From positions 1-64,000 of the forward strand of contig QCSA01000005.1 in assembly GCA_003211695.1 (NCBI GenBank): a DNA stretch of 64,000 bases, written 5' to 3'. A program made the position numbers and the translations under genes. Origin of the DNA: Pelagibacteraceae bacterium AG-464-P07. GTDB taxonomy: Bacteria; Pseudomonadota; Alphaproteobacteria; Pelagibacterales; Pelagibacteraceae. The notes beneath the pieces were generated by a model, which was not told the origin of the DNA, made no database searches, and worked only from the letters and a program-made list of their open reading frames with translations. This document shows positions 10,474-21,119 of the stretch, piece by piece. How positions within the stretch are numbered: position 1 is the first letter of the stretch; every line of letters starts with the position of its first letter.

Positions 10474-11537
10474 CTGCTTAAACCTCTATAATTTGTTGGA
10501 ACATCAAGTGGATCGAACCCATAAAATTCTAACCATCTAATATCACTTTCAAAAAAAGCTCTAAGATCATTGATTCCATATTTCAACATAGCCAAACGAT
10601 CTATTCCAACGCCAAATGCATAACCTTGATATTGTTTTGGATTTACTTTTACATTTATAAGAACATTAGGATGCACCATTCCACAACCAAGAATTTCTAA
10701 CCACTTGTAACCTTCTCCAATTTTAATTTGACCATCTTGAATTTTATATCCAATATCTACTTCAGCTGATGGTTCCGTAAAGGGAAAGTGACTAGGTCTG
10801 AATCTTATTTTTACCTTTTCAACTTCAAAAAATTTTTTAACAAAATAGTATAAACAACCCTTAAGATGACCCATATTAATATTTTTATCTATGTGTAAAC
10901 CTTCCAATTGATGAAACATGGGTGAATGTGTTTGATCACTATCACATCTATAAGTTCTTCCGGGAGCAATTATTTTAAATGGTGGTTTGCTTTTTAACAT
11001 TGTTCTAATTTGAACTGGAGAAGTATGTGTTCTTAAAAGTAAATCTTTAGAACGATCAAGATAAAAAGTGTCTTGCATATCTCTAGCTGGATGATTTTCA
11101 GGTGTATTAAGTGCAGAAAAATTATAATATTCGCTCTCTACATCAGGTCCTTCCTCAACAGAAAAACCTATTTCAGCAAAAATAGAAGTAACCTCATCTA
11201 TAACTTGTGAAACTGGGTGAATTCTTCCAGCAAAGTAGGTTCGCCCTGGTAAAGTTATATCTATTTTTTCATTTTTAAGTTTATTATTAATTTCTGATTG
11301 ACCTAAATTAACAACTTGTTTTTTCAGAATCTCTGTTATTTTTGCTTTAAGATCATTAAGTTTTGAAGCATATTCTTTTCTCTGACTTTGATCCAAGCTT
11401 CCAATTTTTTTAAAAAGCTCCGTAATAATCCCCTTTTTACCAAAAATTTCAGTTTTAACTGAATCGAGGGAGTTTCGATTACTTACGTTTTTTATTTTAT
11501 TTAGAATATCAGATTCAATTTGATCAAAATTTTCCAT
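10470..11537 (-). CDS. pheS: Phenylalanine--tRNA ligase alpha subunit
   Basis: 355-aa class II aminoacyl-tRNA synthetase catalytic chain. An N-terminal coiled-coil arm (about 1-95) is followed by the class II core, with motif 2 around [21 protein letters not shown] and motif 3 around [27 protein letters not shown] is also diagnostic for PheS. The length fits the family (about 340-360). It pairs with the overlapping pheT. The upstream rplT-pheS gap of 55 bp has a small hairpin beside the rplT stop. Confidence 0.98.
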   Translation of the reverse strand: MENFDQIESDILNKIKNVSNRNSLDSVKTEIFGKKGIITELFKKIGSLDQSQRKEYASKLNDLKAKITEILKKQVVNLGQSEINNKLKNEKIDITLPGRTYFAGRIHPVSQVIDEVTSIFAEIGFSVEEGPDVESEYYNFSALNTPENHPARDMQDTFYLDRSKDLLLRTHTSPVQIRTMLKSKPPFKIIAPGRTYRCDSDQTHSPMFHQLEGLHIDKNINMGHLKGCLYYFVKKFFEVEKVKIRFRPSHFPFTEPSAEVDIGYKIQDGQIKIGEGYKWLEILGCGMVHPNVLINVKVNPKQYQGYAFGVGIDRLAMLKYGINDLRAFFESDIRWLEFYGFDPLDVPTNYRGLSR

Positions 11538-11592
11538 AATAAAATCTTTTTAGTGATTCTTTACTATAATGAAGATAATAGAAATGCCCTTA

Positions 11593-11949
11593 TTAGTTAA
11601 GGGAGGATTGTACTTTTTTTACTATAGTTTTAAAGGCTTCTGGATTGTTATAGGCTAAATCTGCTAGAATTTTTCTATCTAATTTAATTCCAGATTTATT
11701 TAATCCATTGATAAATTTTGAATAAGTGATCCCCTCAGATCTAACACCTGCATTTATTCTTTGAATCCATAGCGATCTGAATTCTCTTTTTTTAGTCCTT
11801 CGATCCCTGTAAGCATATTGAAGAGCTTTTTCCATTGCCTGTTTAGCAGCCCGAATAGTATTTTTTCTTCTACCCCATTGGCCCTTTACAGCCTTTAATA
11901 CTTTTTTGTGTTTAGCATGACTTGTGACGCCTCTTTTAATTCTTGCCAT
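11593..11949 (-). CDS. rplT: 50S ribosomal protein L20
   Basis: 118-aa L20 with the canonical basic N-terminus [16 protein letters not shown] and a family-typical C-terminus. It binds 23S rRNA early in 50S assembly, and in many bacteria it also represses its own operon. It ends with tandem TAA TAA. CCCTTA/TAAGGG repeats (11587-11592 and 11598-11603) around the stop could form a weak hairpin before pheS. rpmI lies 1 bp upstream, which is the universal gene order. Confidence 0.99.
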   Translation of the reverse strand: MARIKRGVTSHAKHKKVLKAVKGQWGRRKNTIRAAKQAMEKALQYAYRDRRTKKREFRSLWIQRINAGVRSEGITYSKFINGLNKSGIKLDRKILADLAYNNPEAFKTIVKKVQSSLN

Positions 11950-11950
11950 T

Positions 11951-12157
11951 TTAACCTCTTAAATTATAAGGCATGTATGATTTCACAATTTTTTCATCTT
12001 GCTTGGACATAATGGTTGTACCTCTTTGCTTTCTAATTTGTGAATTCGTTCTTTTGATCATGCCATGTCTTTTACCTGCTTGAGGCATTATCACTTTTCC
12101 TTTACCAGTTATTTTAAATCTTTTCTTTGCTGAACTTTTAGTTTTTAGTTTGGGCAT
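11951..12157 (-). CDS. rpmI: 50S ribosomal protein L35
   Basis: 68-aa L35, recognised by [20 protein letters not shown] and the very basic composition. It sits between infC and rplT, the conserved order across bacteria, one base from rplT. No oddities seen. Confidence 0.99.
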   Translation of the reverse strand: MPKLKTKSSAKKRFKITGKGKVIMPQAGKRHGMIKRTNSQIRKQRGTTIMSKQDEKIVKSYMPYNLRG

Positions 12158-12216
12158 AAAATAATTGGCAGTTTATACAAACAATATAATTAATTTACAA
12201 TGACTAATATTTGACA

Positions 12217-12762
12217 CTAAAGTGGTTGAATTACCATAGTCATCTGTCTACCCTCAAATTTTGGACTAAGCTCTAATTTGCCAACTTCTTTTACATCCTC
12301 TTCAACTCTTTTCAATAATTCCTTTCCGAGATAATGATGTTGCATTTCTCTTCCTCTAAACTTAACTGTAAATTTTACTTTATCTCCTTTTGAAAGAAAC
12401 TTTTGTGCATTTTTTATTTTAAAATTATAATCATGAATTTCTATAACTGGTCTAAGTTTAATTTCTTTTAATTCTGATATCTTTTGTTTTTTCTTTGCTT
12501 TGTTTGCTTTTTTTTGTAATTCATATTTATATTTACCCATATCGATTATTTTACAGACTGGAGGATTTGCTTTGGGAGCAATTTCAATTAAATCTAATCC
12601 TTCTTGTTTAGCTAAATACAATGCTTCTTTAGTAGATAAAATTCCTAGATTTTGTCCCTCGCTACTAATAACTTGTACTTTGAGCGAATTAATATTGTTA
12701 TTTGCTTTAGGACCTCTTGGTCTCGTCCTCCTTTGAAAATAGTTTTGTTTAAATACTGCCAC
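12217..12762 (-). CDS. infC: Translation initiation factor IF-3
   Basis: 181-aa IF-3 that prevents premature subunit joining and checks start codons. The N-terminal domain contains NLGILSTKEALYLAKQ and DLIEIAPKANPPVCKI; the C-terminal domain contains KFTVKFRGREM and ends RQMTMVIQPL. It appears to start with GTG placed immediately after the thrS stop (TAAGTG). Non-AUG starts are common in infC and allow autoregulation by IF-3. An AGGAGG inside codons 11-12 encodes Arg-Arg and is not followed by a usable start codon. Confidence 0.97.
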   Translation of the reverse strand: MAVFKQNYFQRRTRPRGPKANNNINSLKVQVISSEGQNLGILSTKEALYLAKQEGLDLIEIAPKANPPVCKIIDMGKYKYELQKKANKAKKKQKISELKEIKLRPVIEIHDYNFKIKNAQKFLSKGDKVKFTVKFRGREMQHHYLGKELLKRVEEDVKEVGKLELSPKFEGRQMTMVIQPL

Positions 12763-14679
12763 TTAGTTTAGAGGAACTTTATTTTGAGAAGAAATATACT
12801 GAACAGATTTATCAAGATTCATTGTTTCCTGTTTTTCGGAGCCTAATCTTCTAATCGTAATAGTGTTTGTATCTAATTCTTTTTTTCCACAAATTAAAAG
12901 TATAGGTATTTTAGCAAGAGAATGTTCTCTAATTTTATAGTTTATCTTATGATTTTTTAAATCCACTTCACAATTTATACCTGCTTTCATGAATTGTTCA
13001 AACACCTTTTTGGCATAATCATTAAAGTCTTGAGATATAGGCAATATAACTGCTTGAACAGGGGATAGCCATAAAGGAAGTTTGCCAGCGTAGTGTTCAA
13101 TTAATATTCCAATAAATCTCTCTAAGGAACCAAATAAAGCCCTATGCAGCATCACTGGAACTTTTTTTGATCCATCTTTATCGACAAAAGTTGCTCCTAG
13201 TCGACCAGGTAAATTAAGATCTACTTGAAGTGTACCGCACTGCCAATCTCTTTCAATCGCATCTCTTAATATAAAATCAATTTTTGGACCATAAAACGCT
13301 CCTTCTCCGTTGCTAACACTATATTCTAATTTCGATGTCTTAATAGCTTCTAACAATGCAGCTTCAGACTTATCCCAAATTTTATCTTCTCCCACTCTTA
13401 TTTTTGGTCTGTCAGAAAATTTTAAAATTATATTTTCAAATCCTAAATCCCTATAGATTTCCAAAATTAAATTTGTAACACTTAAGCATTGTTGAGTAAT
13501 TTGTTCTTCTGTGCAAAATATATGTGCATCATCTTGGGTAAATGCTCTTACTCTTAACAAGCCATGCAAAGCTCCCGATGGTTCGTATCTATGAACCTTT
13601 CCAAATTCAGACATTTTTAATGGTAAATCTCTATAACTTTTCAAGCCTTGATTAAAAATTTGCACGCAGCCTGGACAATTCATAGGCTTAATAGCAAATA
13701 TTTTTTCATCTGGAGTAGTTGAGGTAAACATGTGTTCACCAAATTTTTCCCAATGACCAGATTTTTCCCAAAGAGATTTATCAAGTAATTCTGGAGTATT
13801 AATTTCTTGATACCCATCTTTTTTTTGTTTAGCTCTCATATATTCAATTAGTTTTAGGAATAGATTCCATCCCTTACTATGCCAAAAGACTGCTCCCGGA
13901 CTCTCTTCTCTAAAATGAAAAAGATCCATTTCTTTTCCGAGTTTTCTATGATCTCTTTTTTCAGCTTCTTCCAATCTTTTCAAATAATTGTCTAAATCCT
14001 TTTGACTAGCCCAACAAGTTCCATAAATTCTCTGAAGCATTTCATTGTTTGAGTCTCCACGCCAATATGCTCCCGATACCTTGGTGAGTTTAAACGCCTT
14101 TCCTATTTTTCCAGTTGAAGGTAGATGCGGTCCCCTGCAAAGATCGTGCCATTTGCCATGATAGTAAATCGATACTTCCTCTTCTTTTGGAATATCTTTA
14201 ATTATTTCTGATTTGTAGTGCTCACCAATCTTTTTAAAATGACTAATTGCATCATTTCTTTTCCATACTTCACGAGTTGTTTTTTCATCTCGATCGATTA
14301 TTTCTTTCATTCTATTTTCTATTTTTTTAAGATCATCCTCAGTAAAAGGTTCTTGTCTTGAGAAGTCATAATAAAATCCATCTTCAATAACAGGACCAAT
14401 GGATACCTGTGTTCCAGAAAACAATTCTTGTACAGCCATTGCTAAAATATGAGCGGTATCATGTCTTAATACTTCTAAACCCTCTTTGTCTTTAGATGTA
14501 ATGATTCTAACAGTTGAATTTTTTTTTATCTCGTAACTCAAATCTTTTAGTTTGCCATCCACGCTCATAACACATGCTTCTTTGGCAAGTGATTTGCCAA
14601 TTTTTTCAACTAACTTAAATCCATTCACATGATTTTTGAATTGAATTATTTTTCCATCGGATAATTTTATATCTAACAT
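12763..14679 (-). CDS. thrS: Threonine--tRNA ligase
   Basis: 638-aa class II synthetase with all expected domains. These are an N-terminal TGS domain (about 1-62), the editing domain with zinc-site motifs HDTAH and CRGPHL, and the catalytic core with KPMNCPGC (zinc-binding Cys) and VHRYEPSGALHGLLRVR (motif 2). The C-terminal anticodon-binding domain begins near LSPVQAVILPIS. The length fits the family. It heads the infC-rpmI-rplT-pheST operon and lies 8 bp after a GT4 glycosyltransferase that may share its promoter. Confidence 0.99.
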   Translation of the reverse strand: MLDIKLSDGKIIQFKNHVNGFKLVEKIGKSLAKEACVMSVDGKLKDLSYEIKKNSTVRIITSKDKEGLEVLRHDTAHILAMAVQELFSGTQVSIGPVIEDGFYYDFSRQEPFTEDDLKKIENRMKEIIDRDEKTTREVWKRNDAISHFKKIGEHYKSEIIKDIPKEEEVSIYYHGKWHDLCRGPHLPSTGKIGKAFKLTKVSGAYWRGDSNNEMLQRIYGTCWASQKDLDNYLKRLEEAEKRDHRKLGKEMDLFHFREESPGAVFWHSKGWNLFLKLIEYMRAKQKKDGYQEINTPELLDKSLWEKSGHWEKFGEHMFTSTTPDEKIFAIKPMNCPGCVQIFNQGLKSYRDLPLKMSEFGKVHRYEPSGALHGLLRVRAFTQDDAHIFCTEEQITQQCLSVTNLILEIYRDLGFENIILKFSDRPKIRVGEDKIWDKSEAALLEAIKTSKLEYSVSNGEGAFYGPKIDFILRDAIERDWQCGTLQVDLNLPGRLGATFVDKDGSKKVPVMLHRALFGSLERFIGILIEHYAGKLPLWLSPVQAVILPISQDFNDYAKKVFEQFMKAGINCEVDLKNHKINYKIREHSLAKIPILLICGKKELDTNTITIRRLGSEKQETMNLDKSVQYISSQNKVPLN

Positions 14680-14687
14680 TTTAAATA

Positions 14688-15845
14688 TTAATTTATTAAT
14701 TTTTTATATTCAGCAATAGTAGAATTGCACATTTTTTCAATATCAAATTTTTTTAAAACGTTTTTCCTACCTTCTATTCCCATTAATTTCAATGTATGAT
14801 CATCTAAGCTTAATATTTCTTTTAATTTCTCAACTAAAGAAATCGGATCTTCAGATTTAAAAAACAATCCACTTTTATTCTTCAATATAGTTTCCTTTGA
14901 TCCTCCAATATCACTTGCTATAATTGGTTTTTCCATAGATTGTGCCTCGACAGATACTCGACCAAATGCTTCCGGTTCAATTGACGCTGACACCACAACA
15001 TCGGCTAATTTATAAGCTAATGGCATTTCTTTACAGAAAGGAATAAATTTTATTTTTTGATTCAATCTATATTTTTCAACTAAAGATAAAAGCTTTTTAT
15101 AATAAACTTTTCTATCCTGATCACTTCCCAAAATGATTGCCGAAAAAGGTTTAAGATCCATTTGTTGATTTAATATATTTAAAGCTTCAATAAAAATAAC
15201 TTGCCCTTTCCAATTTGTTAATCTGCCCGGTAATAGAATAATAAATTTATTTTTGTCAATCTGCCATTCTTTAATTTGTTTTTGTAATTTTGTATTTGAG
15301 ACATTGTTTTGTGCAAAATATTCTGAATTTATTCCTCTAAAAATAACCAAAAGTTTTCTATTTTTGTTTTTAAGATATTTTTCATAGTTCTCACAAATAT
15401 GTGAAAAGATGAAATTTGAACCAGCAATCACAAGATCTGATCTTACCATTGCAGAGTTATAAAACTTTTTAAATGAGTTGTTAAAATTATAAGTGCCGTG
15501 AAAGGTTGTTACAAATTTTCTACGTGTAAGTCTTGTTGCTAATAAACAAGACCAAGCAGGCGCCCTACTTCTTGCATGAACAATTGAAATATTAAAAAAT
15601 AAAATAATGAAGGTAATAAAAATAAAATTCAATATCATTAATAATGGATTCTTTGAATGTACAGGAAGTCTGAATAATTTTACTTTATCTTTTCTAATAT
15701 ATTTTAAAAGGGGACCTCCGCTCGTAATTAGATAAGATTGACAATTGTTTTCCTGCAAATAGTGTGCCAAATCATAACATCCCGTTTCAGCACCACCGTA
15801 ACCAAGTTTTGGAATCACTTGCAAAATTTTCATTTTGGAATTCAT
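14688..15845 (-). CDS. Glycosyltransferase family 4 (GT-B fold)
   Basis: 385 aa, two Rossmann-like domains. The N-terminal half has the donor-independent LQVIPKLGYGGAE loop. A hydrophobic stretch (about residues 68-90) probably docks to the membrane. The C-terminal half has LLPGRLTNWKGQ and the GT4 E-x7-E region EPEAFGRVSVEAQ, which binds the nucleotide sugar. Likely job: adding a hexose in LPS core or capsule assembly on the cytoplasmic face. Two in-frame ATGs exist (15845, and M5 at 15833). The second gives the more usual MKILQVIP start. Confidence 0.92.
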   Translation of the reverse strand: MNSKMKILQVIPKLGYGGAETGCYDLAHYLQENNCQSYLITSGGPLLKYIRKDKVKLFRLPVHSKNPLLMILNFIFITFIILFFNISIVHARSRAPAWSCLLATRLTRRKFVTTFHGTYNFNNSFKKFYNSAMVRSDLVIAGSNFIFSHICENYEKYLKNKNRKLLVIFRGINSEYFAQNNVSNTKLQKQIKEWQIDKNKFIILLPGRLTNWKGQVIFIEALNILNQQMDLKPFSAIILGSDQDRKVYYKKLLSLVEKYRLNQKIKFIPFCKEMPLAYKLADVVVSASIEPEAFGRVSVEAQSMEKPIIASDIGGSKETILKNKSGLFFKSEDPISLVEKLKEILSLDDHTLKLMGIEGRKNVLKKFDIEKMCNSTIAEYKKLIN

Positions 15846-15872
15846 AAAAATTAAATTATATATTTATGTTAA

Positions 15873-16634
15873 ATGACAAGCAAAAGATTTAAATTTTTCA
15901 TCACTTCTAATAAGAAAAAAATAAGATATCAGCTTCTTAACCAAGAAAAAGATTTATTCATTATATTTTTTCATGGTTTTATGTCAGATATTACTGGAGA
16001 AAAACCATCAACATTTCGAAAATATTGTAGAAAGAAAAAAATTGGATTTTTGACATTTGAGTATTCTGGACATGGAAAATCATCAGGAAAATTTATTAAA
16101 GGAAATATATCAAAATGGTCCAACGACGCTAAACAAATCATCAAAGCAAAAATAAAAGGTAAGAAAAAATTAATATTTATTGGATCAAGCATGGGAAGTT
16201 GGATAGCTCTCAATTTGTTTTCGGTTTTTAAAAAACAGATTAAAGGTTTTATAGGAATATCTTCTGCTCCCGAGTTTTTAGAAAAATTAATGTGGAAAAA
16301 ATTTACTAAAAAAATTAAAAAAATTATTATGACTAACAAAATTTATCATCTTGAGGAGAGTGAATATACTTACCCTATTACTAAACAGCTGATAATGAGT
16401 GGAAGAAAAAATAGAGTTTTGAATAAAAAAATTAATTTAAATATTCCAATAACTTTATTTCACGGTTTAAAAGATGAAGTCGTTCCATTGATGTTTTCAA
16501 AAAAAATTTTAAAAATATTTCCGAAAGCAAAAAAAAAATTGATTAAAATCAAAAACGGAAATCATAGTTTATCAAAAAGAAATGATTTAAAAAAAATTTG
16601 CGAAGAATTAGATTGTATTATACGGCTGTTTTAA
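15873..16634 (+). CDS. Alpha/beta hydrolase (serine hydrolase)
   Basis: 253-aa alpha/beta hydrolase without a signal peptide. FFHGFMSDITGEK forms the oxyanion loop, GSSMGSW carries the nucleophile (S106), FHGLKDEVVP gives the acidic residue and NGNHSLS the histidine, so the catalytic triad is complete. The substrate is unknown; related proteins are carboxylesterases or acyl-peptide hydrolases. The gene is divergent from the GT4 gene and its last 17 bp overlap the end of gltB on the opposite strand. Confidence 0.88.
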   Translation: MTSKRFKFFITSNKKKIRYQLLNQEKDLFIIFFHGFMSDITGEKPSTFRKYCRKKKIGFLTFEYSGHGKSSGKFIKGNISKWSNDAKQIIKAKIKGKKKLIFIGSSMGSWIALNLFSVFKKQIKGFIGISSAPEFLEKLMWKKFTKKIKKIIMTNKIYHLEESEYTYPITKQLIMSGRKNRVLNKKINLNIPITLFHGLKDEVVPLMFSKKILKIFPKAKKKLIKIKNGNHSLSKRNDLKKICEELDCIIRLF

Positions 16635-19600
16635 CTGAAAATTTAGTAGTTATTGGATGTTTAAGTTTATCCAGCATTTCGGTTGGACAGATTTGTTTAA
16701 AACTGTTTTTTTCTAATTCAAAATTGTCTAAAATTCTCTTAGCAAGAGAAGAATTTGTTTCTTCATAATGTTTAACAATCATGTCATTTAAATATGATGT
16801 CCAATATTTGCTTTCGATTTTCTGCCAAATTATCAATTCAGGATTAACATATTTTTCAAATTCATCAGTAGGATCATAAACGAAAGCCATTCCTCCAGTC
16901 ATTCCAGCTCCAAAATTATCACCCACTTTACCTAAAATAACTACGGTTCCACCGGTCATATATTCACATCCATTAGAATCACAACCTTCAACGACTGCTT
17001 CGGCTCCTGAATTTCTAACTGCAAACCTCTCTCCTGACTGACCTGCTGCAAAAAGTTTTCCTGAAGTAGCTCCATAAAGTACAGTGTTACCAATGATTGT
17101 ATTTTTTTCGCTAGTTAAATTGCTATCTGAGGGAGGTTTGATAATAATTGTTGCTCCCGACAGCCCCTTTCCAACGTAATCGTTTGCATCACCATCAACA
17201 TTTAGCTTTAAACCTTTTGTTCCAAAAGCTCCTAGTGACTGACCTGCTGTCCCTGTTAAATTAATTTCAATAGTATTTTCTTTAATACCTTTCTTTCCGA
17301 ATTTCTTAAAGATGTAATGTGATAGCCGTGTTCCTACAGCTCTGTGAGTGTTTTTAATTTTATAATTTGATCTAACTTTATTTTTTTCAGTAATGGAATT
17401 TTTTATATCATCATAAATTTTTTCATCCAAAGTAGGGGGAACTTTGTTTATTAAATTGGGAGTGCAATATCTTTTGTTTTTTCCGGGATCTGCTTGAACT
17501 AGTAATGGATTAAGATCTAAATCATCCAAATTTGATGTACCTAAGCTTACTTGTTTTAAAAGGTCAGTTCTTCCAATAATTTCGTTCAAATTTTTAAATC
17601 CTAGCTCAGCTAAAATTTCTCTAACCTCTTGAGCAATAAAAGTAAATAAATTGACAACTTTTTCAGGTGTTCCGGTAAATTTTCTTCTTAAATCTAAATC
17701 TTGAGTACAAACACCTACAGGACAAGTATTTGAATGACATTGACGTACCATAATGCAACCCATTGCCACAAGAGAAGTGGTGCCAATTCCAAATTCTTCT
17801 GCTCCCATCATTGCTGCGGTCACAACATCCCTACCAGTTTTTATACCTCCATCAGTTCTTAAAGTTACTTGTTGTCTTAGACCATTTAAGGTTAAAATTT
17901 GGTTTGCTTCTGTAAGTCCCATTTCCCAAGGAATTCCGACATGTTTTATACTTGTCTGAGGACTAGCACCTGTACCTCCTGAATGTCCTGAAATTAAAAT
18001 TACATCAGCTTTTGCCTTTGCTACACCAGCGGCAATTGTTCCAACACCAGTTGATGCTACTAACTTAACGCCCACTCTTGCGTTAGGATTAGTTTGTTTG
18101 AGATCATAAATAAGCTGAGCCAAATCTTCTATAGAATAAATATCATGATGTGGCGGAGGTGATATTAAAGTAACTCCTGGCGTCGAATATCTTAATTTTG
18201 CAATTTCTTTTGAAACTTTAAAACCAGGTAATTGACCTCCTTCTCCAGGTTTAGCACCTTGAGCAATTTTAATCTCAATTTCGTTACAATTGTTTAAATA
18301 CTCAACGGTTACTCCAAATCTTGCGGAAGCTATTTGTTTTACTCTTGAATTGGCACTGTCGCCATTTTTCATTTTAATAAATCTTTTTGAATCTTCGCCT
18401 CCCTCTCCACTGCAGGAAGCAGCACCAATTCTATTCATTGCAATTGCTAAAGTTTCGTGAGCTTCAGCTGATAAAGCTCCATGAGACATGCTTCCGCTTC
18501 CAAATCTTTTTCTTAAGTTGGTTACGGACTCAACCTTATTGATATCAATTGGTTTTCCTAAACTTTTAAAAGCCAATAGATCCCGTAAATTAATTATGGG
18601 CAAATTGTAAATGCCCTGAGCATATTTTTTATAAGTCTCATAAGAATTAACAGCTACAGCATGTTGTAGCATGTGAATCGACTGGCCTTGATATTGGTGA
18701 TTTTCTCCGTTTTTTCTATATTTATAAATACCTCCGATTGGAAGAATTGATACATTTTTTTGAAAAGCTTTTTTGTGAAGCTCTTTTATTTTTTTTTCAA
18801 TTCCAAAAATACCTATGCCAGATATTCGAGAAATCATACCTGGAAAATATTCAGCTATAACTGCTCTGCTTAGTCCAACAGTCTCAAAATTGCATCCACC
18901 GCGATAGGCACTTAAAACAGAAATGCCCATTTTAGACATAATTTTTAACAAACCATTATCTACAGATTTGATATATCGTCGAACACAATCCTCATAACTA
19001 AATTTACCAAATAGTTTTTTTTCACATCGTTGGTGAATTGAATCAAAGGCCAAATAAGGATTAATGGTTGTTGCTCCAATCCCTAACAAAACTGCGAAAG
19101 AATGTGTATCTAGAGCTTCACCTGTTTGTACATTAATTGAAGCAAAACCTCGAATTCCTAAATTTACTAACTTTGAATTGATAGCCCCAAAAGCAAGAAT
19201 CATTGGAATGACTGCTCTATTTTTAGAAATTTTTTTGTCGCTTAAAATTAGGTGTTTATAGCCTTCTCGTACTGCAATTTCTGCTTCAGAACACAACTGA
19301 TCTAAGCTTTTTTTTAAATTATTTTGAACGTCAAATGTGCAATCTAATACTTTTATAGTATCTCTAAAAAAATTTACAAATTTTTCGTATTGAGAGTTAG
19401 ATAAAATTGGACTTTCCAATACATAAATATTGTCTTTAGTTAAATTTTCAAAATCAAGAATATTACCAAGATTACCGAAACGAGTTTTTAAACTCATCAC
19501 CTCATTTTCTCTTAGTGAATCAATTGGAGGATTAGTTACCTGACTAAAGTTTTGTCTGAAGAAATGTGATATAGGTCTGTATCTATTCGATAACACTGCT

Positions 19601-21117
19601 GTAGGTGTATCATCACCCATAGATCCTACCGCTTCTTTAGCTTCCTCCACCATTGGATGCAAAATGAGTTCCATGTCTTCAATATTCATCCCAGCTAAAT
19701 ATTGTCTGCGCCTTAATTCATCACCAGAGTAAGTAAATTTTTCTTTTGAAATGCTAAATTTTTTATCAAGATCAATGATTTGTTTATTATATTTCTTATA
19801 ATCTTTTGAGATATAATCTTTAATATCTTTGCTATTAAAAAATTTTCCTTTGTCTAAATTAACGGCAATAATTTGTCCAGGTCCAAGTCTTCCTTTAGAA
19901 ACTACTTTGTCATTTGCAATTGGTATCATGCCGGTTTCAGATCCTGCAAATAAAAGCTTATCCGTAGATACTGTATAACGTAACGGACGAAGTCCATTCC
20001 TATCTGTAGCTACAATGGCCCATTTTCCATCCGTTGCTGCAATAGCCGCAGGTCCATCCCAAGGCTCAATTGTACTATTTAAAAAATTAAATAGATTTTG
20101 ATGGGCTTTCGGAATTGTTTTTCTTCTCTTTGACCAAGCATCTGGAATAAGCATAAGTTTTACTAATGGAATGGATTTTCCTGACCTAACTAGTAATTCA
20201 AAAACATTATCTAGAGCTGCCGAGTCTGAATTACCAGGCGTAATAATCGGTTTCAATGATTCAATATCATCAAAAAATTCGCTTTTCATATCTTGCTCAT
20301 GAATTTTCATCCAATTTATATTTCCTTTAAGAGTATTAATTTCACCATTATGAGCCAAAGTTCTAAATGGCTGAGCCAAATCCCAGCTTGGAAAAGTATT
20401 GGTTGAATACCTTTGGTGAAAAATTGCAAATCTTGAAATAAATCTTTTATCCATCAAATCAGGATAAAATTCGGATAACGCCTCTGCTAAAAACATTCCC
20501 TTGTAAATAACCGAACGTGAACTAAAGGAACAAATATAAAAATCTTTCAGTTGCAATGTATTAGATTGTTTTTCAATTTTTTTCCTGATTGCAAATAAAT
20601 CTCTTTCAAGTTTATCCTCTATTAAATTTTTGTTGTTTGACTTAAAAATTACTTGTGTAATCTCAGGACGATTACTCTCAGCTTTAATTCCAAGAACACT
20701 AGTATTAATTGGAACCTGTCTCCATCTATAAATATAATAATTTTTTCTTAAAAGTTCTGTTTCGACCAATGTTTTACATTTTTCTTGAGAGCTATAATCA
20801 TTGCGGGGTAAAAAAATCATTCCGATGCAAATCGCTCCACCATGATATTGGCGACCATAGTTCTCAATCTTTTCTTTAAAAAAATCTGTTGGTATTTCAA
20901 CATGAATTCCGGCTCCATCTCCTGTCTTACCGTCAGCATCTACTGCTCCACGATGCCAAACGGCTTTTAATGCTTGTATGCCAAACTCTACTATTTTTCT
21001 CGATTTTTTTCCTTCTATTGAAGCCACAAGCCCAACTCCACAAGCATCATGCTCGAGGCTTGGATAGTATGCGTTAGCCTCGGTTAATTTTTTTAAATTT
21101 TTTTTATAAAGATTCAT
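16618..21117 (-). CDS. gltB: Glutamate synthase (NADPH) large subunit
   Basis: 1499-aa GOGAT alpha chain, full family length. The class II glutaminase domain begins after a short propeptide, with nucleophile C26 in HDACGVG. The central domain follows, then the FMN/synthase domain (SGHSGGTGASP region), the 3Fe-4S motif CIMVRQCHSNTCPVGVC, and the C-terminal beta-helix GXGXG domain with repeated Gly segments. It converts glutamine plus 2-oxoglutarate to two glutamates, with electrons from GltD. gltD lies 2 bp upstream in the same operon. This is the main ammonium-assimilation step visible in the window. Confidence 0.99.
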   Translation of the reverse strand: MNLYKKNLKKLTEANAYYPSLEHDACGVGLVASIEGKKSRKIVEFGIQALKAVWHRGAVDADGKTGDGAGIHVEIPTDFFKEKIENYGRQYHGGAICIGMIFLPRNDYSSQEKCKTLVETELLRKNYYIYRWRQVPINTSVLGIKAESNRPEITQVIFKSNNKNLIEDKLERDLFAIRKKIEKQSNTLQLKDFYICSFSSRSVIYKGMFLAEALSEFYPDLMDKRFISRFAIFHQRYSTNTFPSWDLAQPFRTLAHNGEINTLKGNINWMKIHEQDMKSEFFDDIESLKPIITPGNSDSAALDNVFELLVRSGKSIPLVKLMLIPDAWSKRRKTIPKAHQNLFNFLNSTIEPWDGPAAIAATDGKWAIVATDRNGLRPLRYTVSTDKLLFAGSETGMIPIANDKVVSKGRLGPGQIIAVNLDKGKFFNSKDIKDYISKDYKKYNKQIIDLDKKFSISKEKFTYSGDELRRRQYLAGMNIEDMELILHPMVEEAKEAVGSMGDDTPTAVLSNRYRPISHFFRQNFSQVTNPPIDSLRENEVMSLKTRFGNLGNILDFENLTKDNIYVLESPILSNSQYEKFVNFFRDTIKVLDCTFDVQNNLKKSLDQLCSEAEIAVREGYKHLILSDKKISKNRAVIPMILAFGAINSKLVNLGIRGFASINVQTGEALDTHSFAVLLGIGATTINPYLAFDSIHQRCEKKLFGKFSYEDCVRRYIKSVDNGLLKIMSKMGISVLSAYRGGCNFETVGLSRAVIAEYFPGMISRISGIGIFGIEKKIKELHKKAFQKNVSILPIGGIYKYRKNGENHQYQGQSIHMLQHAVAVNSYETYKKYAQGIYNLPIINLRDLLAFKSLGKPIDINKVESVTNLRKRFGSGSMSHGALSAEAHETLAIAMNRIGAASCSGEGGEDSKRFIKMKNGDSANSRVKQIASARFGVTVEYLNNCNEIEIKIAQGAKPGEGGQLPGFKVSKEIAKLRYSTPGVTLISPPPHHDIYSIEDLAQLIYDLKQTNPNARVGVKLVASTGVGTIAAGVAKAKADVILISGHSGGTGASPQTSIKHVGIPWEMGLTEANQILTLNGLRQQVTLRTDGGIKTGRDVVTAAMMGAEEFGIGTTSLVAMGCIMVRQCHSNTCPVGVCTQDLDLRRKFTGTPEKVVNLFTFIAQEVREILAELGFKNLNEIIGRTDLLKQVSLGTSNLDDLDLNPLLVQADPGKNKRYCTPNLINKVPPTLDEKIYDDIKNSITEKNKVRSNYKIKNTHRAVGTRLSHYIFKKFGKKGIKENTIEINLTGTAGQSLGAFGTKGLKLNVDGDANDYVGKGLSGATIIIKPPSDSNLTSEKNTIIGNTVLYGATSGKLFAAGQSGERFAVRNSGAEAVVEGCDSNGCEYMTGGTVVILGKVGDNFGAGMTGGMAFVYDPTDEFEKYVNPELIIWQKIESKYWTSYLNDMIVKHYEETNSSLAKRILDNFELEKNSFKQICPTEMLDKLKHPITTKFSVKTAV

Positions 21118-21119
21118 AG

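Noticed and set aside
12715-12740. AGGAGG inside the 5' end of infC as a possible ribosome-binding site for a shorter IF-3
   Set aside because: It encodes Arg-Arg in the conserved N-terminus, and no ATG, GTG or TTG lies at a usable distance after it; GTG at 12762 directly after thrS fits the family better.
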